64,000 bases of DNA from Planctomycetaceae bacterium. GTDB lineage: Bacteria > Planctomycetota > Planctomycetia > Planctomycetales > Planctomycetaceae. The position numbers and the translations under genes were made by a program. Numbering within the stretch: the stretch's first letter is position 1; each line of letters opens with the position of its first letter. Positions 62,405-64,000 of this stretch are shown piece by piece. The DNA lies in assembly GCA_017795105.1 (NCBI GenBank), contig CP051247.1, forward strand, positions 3,678,001-3,742,000, given 5' to 3'. Below the pieces are notes generated by a model that was not told where the DNA came from, searched no databases, and worked only from the letters and a program-made list of their open reading frames with translations.

Positions 62405-62971
62405 GGGCCGGCTGTCGATAACAGAGATAGTCGTGGCCGTAAGTTCATTAGTCGGCAACGGGTTATGTTTCACGCGAATATGAATTTTAGATTGAAATCC
62501 ACGGATGTGTCGTTGACAATACTTTGTGGGACGAATAGCGTGATAGTACTTTGAAACGCGGTAGTTCACAGCCGTTCCGTCGACAATTTTCTTATCCTTA
62601 TTTTCCTGTCGACCCCGACTGTCTCCCGATTCCTGAGTGCAAATTTATTCTTCATTTCCCTTCGTCTTAGATTCGATTTTTCAGCAAAACTCAACTGGTC
62701 ATGACGCCCGGTTCCCTGCAGCGAGACCCCGATCACATTCCTTTCTTTCTCCGTGATCAAGGCACCGCAACAGGCAGGCTCCATTCGCGAAATGGCCTCA
62801 TGGAATTTTCAGACCGATCCCGGTGGCGTTCTGCTTCCGTCTGGTCGGACTCTGGACACGCTCTGCACATCCGTCGTTTATCCCGACATCCCTTGCGGCC
62901 AGTAATCTTTCACGGGGCTGGCGGGAGCGACTTTGTGAATAATCGAATTTCAAGGTGTTGGAGTTAAACTC
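62405..62971. other. Long gap before the FHA gene
   Basis: No credible gene is seen in this 567-base stretch; it is relatively AT-rich from 62480 to 62690 and holds several TT-rich strings. A possible promoter is listed at 62513-62541. The ribosome-binding site GGAG is at the right edge. The long leader would be about 430 bases if that promoter drives the FHA gene. Confidence 0.5.
62513..62541 (+). promoter_or_regulatory. Candidate sigma70-like promoter in the gap before the FHA gene
   Basis: A perfect TTGACA (62513-62518) is followed after 17 bases by TAGCGT (62536-62541), which is a weak -10. It lies about 430 bases upstream of the FHA gene, so its target is uncertain. Confidence 0.25.
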
Positions 62972-63964
62972 ATGCTCGTAGCGGATCTGCGCATTATCGC
63001 TGGCCGTCATGAAGGGAAAGTGATTTCCCTGACGACCAAGAAATTCCTCGTCGGTCGCGGTGAAGACTGCCACATGCGTCCGAACAACGATCTGGTCAGT
63101 CGACACCACTGTGTGTTTACTTTGGATGAATATTCCGTCCGTCTCCGAGATCTCGGCAGCACAAACGGAACGTTCGTGAACGACGAAGCCATCCGCGGGC
63201 AGGTTGTCCTCAAGACTGGCGACCGGGTCCGAATCGGCAAGCTTGAGTTCGGAGTCACGGTCCGCGAAGGAGCCAAGGTCCCAGCGGGCGAAGTTCCTGC
63301 CGAACCGGAACAGGCCACCGATCTGACGGGGGAAACGATTCCAGAACCGGTCGAATCGGACACCGGCGAGTTCTCCGGAATGGAGACGATGGAAGAAATT
63401 CCGGTCGACCCTCAAGACACCCAGATGATCGCCGAAGGCGACACCTCGTTCTACCCGCAACAGGGGCAGGACCAGGTCCCTCCCGGTCAACCGCTCCAGT
63501 ATGCTCCCGGGGCGTTTCCTCCCGGCTATGGCGGTTATCCGCAGATGCCCGGCTACCCGCCGCAAATGCCGATGGGACAGTTCCCGTATCCGCAGATGCC
63601 CGGTTATCCACAGATGCCTGGCTACCCGCCGCAGATGCCCGGCTACCCACCGCAGATGATGCCGCCGGGGTATCCGCCGCAGCAGGGTGGCTACCCGTAT
63701 CCGCATAACTATCCCGGATACGATCAGCAGGCAGCCGAAGAGCCGGAGCCGGAGATCGAAGAGGAGGCTTCTGCCGAACGTAACAAGGGCGAAGAGATCC
63801 CGGTCAAACTCCCCGATCCTTCCGAAACGGGTGCCCGCGAGGAACCGAAGAAGCAGGAATCGAGCGAAAGCGGCGAGAACAAGGGGCAGTCGTTCGCTCA
63901 GGAAAATCCATCGTCGAAGGCCAACGACATCATTCAGCAGTATCTCCGCCGTCGTCCATCCTGA
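62972..63964 (+). CDS. FHA-domain protein with Pro/Tyr/Met/Gln repeat region
   Basis: FHA domains bind phosphothreonine and regulate partner proteins. The domain at about 1-95 shows the core features: VGRGEDC (Arg near 29), VSRHHCVF near 43-50 and GSTNGTFVND near 62-71. Residues 100-155 are acidic and Thr-rich (targets for kinases). The middle, about 170-255, is a repeat of PGYPPQM/PQMPGYPP units (about seven turns), and the C-terminal 75 residues are strongly charged and disordered. The protein has no signal peptide, so it is cytosolic. GGAG precedes the ATG. The kinase partner is not in the window. The repeat suggests a flexible tether or a scaffold. Confidence 0.85.
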   Translation: MLVADLRIIAGRHEGKVISLTTKKFLVGRGEDCHMRPNNDLVSRHHCVFTLDEYSVRLRDLGSTNGTFVNDEAIRGQVVLKTGDRVRIGKLEFGVTVREGAKVPAGEVPAEPEQATDLTGETIPEPVESDTGEFSGMETMEEIPVDPQDTQMIAEGDTSFYPQQGQDQVPPGQPLQYAPGAFPPGYGGYPQMPGYPPQMPMGQFPYPQMPGYPQMPGYPPQMPGYPPQMMPPGYPPQQGGYPYPHNYPGYDQQAAEEPEPEIEEEASAERNKGEEIPVKLPDPSETGAREEPKKQESSESGENKGQSFAQENPSSKANDIIQQYLRRRPS

Positions 63965-64000
63965 CGCGACACTCGACTGAGGATTGCCGTCCTCACGAAT

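Noticed and set aside
62405..62971. Small protein or RNA gene in the long gap before the FHA gene
   Set aside because: Short frames there lack ribosome-binding sites and no stable extended structure with a terminator was seen.

Overview
The window is 64 kb of a high-GC bacterial chromosome that I read as a planctomycete, most likely order Planctomycetales and close to Planctomycetaceae. The evidence is the protein content: a PSCyt1/PSCyt2/PSD1 cytochrome protein, a Pirellula/Verrucomicrobium-type heme-binding dehydrogenase, a DUF1080 protein, an N-terminal planctomycete surface-protein motif (EQRMLLSG) on a peroxidase, a short DnaA, and many secreted proteins with FG-GAP, PQQ-propeller or HEAT repeats. 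I found no prophage, insertion sequence, CRISPR array, tRNA or rRNA. This is core genome interrupted by small dispersed repeats.

Layout. 1-9.2 kb: a truncated TPR-like gene, a small membrane protein, a secreted PQQ propeller, a secreted HEAT protein, a first pair of GC-hairpin repeats, a large secreted thioredoxin-fold protein, an AhpD-like protein, scpB and a short dnaA. 9.5-19 kb: secreted heme peroxidase with RTX repeats, class II-like histone deacetylase, cysteine desulfurase, zinc-ribbon membrane protein, FG-GAP protein, and rhomboid protease coupled to a GNAT acetyltransferase. A tandem pair of repeats begins on the GNAT stop codon. 19.6-31 kb: heme-binding dehydrogenase, then a same-strand series of coiled-coil membrane protein, MoxR ATPase, secreted/membrane protein, ABC ATPase and ABC permease, followed by nhaA. 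31-43.6 kb: HisA-like protein converging on RNase D, argS, repeats, rsfS, lhr, a HEAT protein and a DUF1080 protein. 43.8-47.3 kb: leftward cluster queD / HemX-like / hemA / RluA-like. 47.5-55.5 kb: rtcB, DUF3311 plus sodium:solute symporter (overlapping genes), YbgC-like thioesterase, sulfotransferase, and an ABC ATPase overlapping an enoyl-CoA hydratase. 55.7-64 kb: PSCyt/PSD1 protein, two low-complexity secreted proteins, an SDR coupled to a small hypothetical gene, and an FHA-domain protein with a Pro/Tyr repeat tail.

Functional links seen from gene order are the symporter pair, the heme-synthesis operon (hemA with a HemX-like partner), the MoxR/ABC set, the rhomboid-GNAT pair, the ATPase-hydratase pair and the SDR-small protein pair. 

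I did not see a clear new defence or biosynthetic system. The most notable unexplained material is in the intergenic DNA: three families of structured repeats, one with stem changes that compensate each other and one in inverted copies around a three-gene block. A possible AUU start codon on rsfS is also worth testing.
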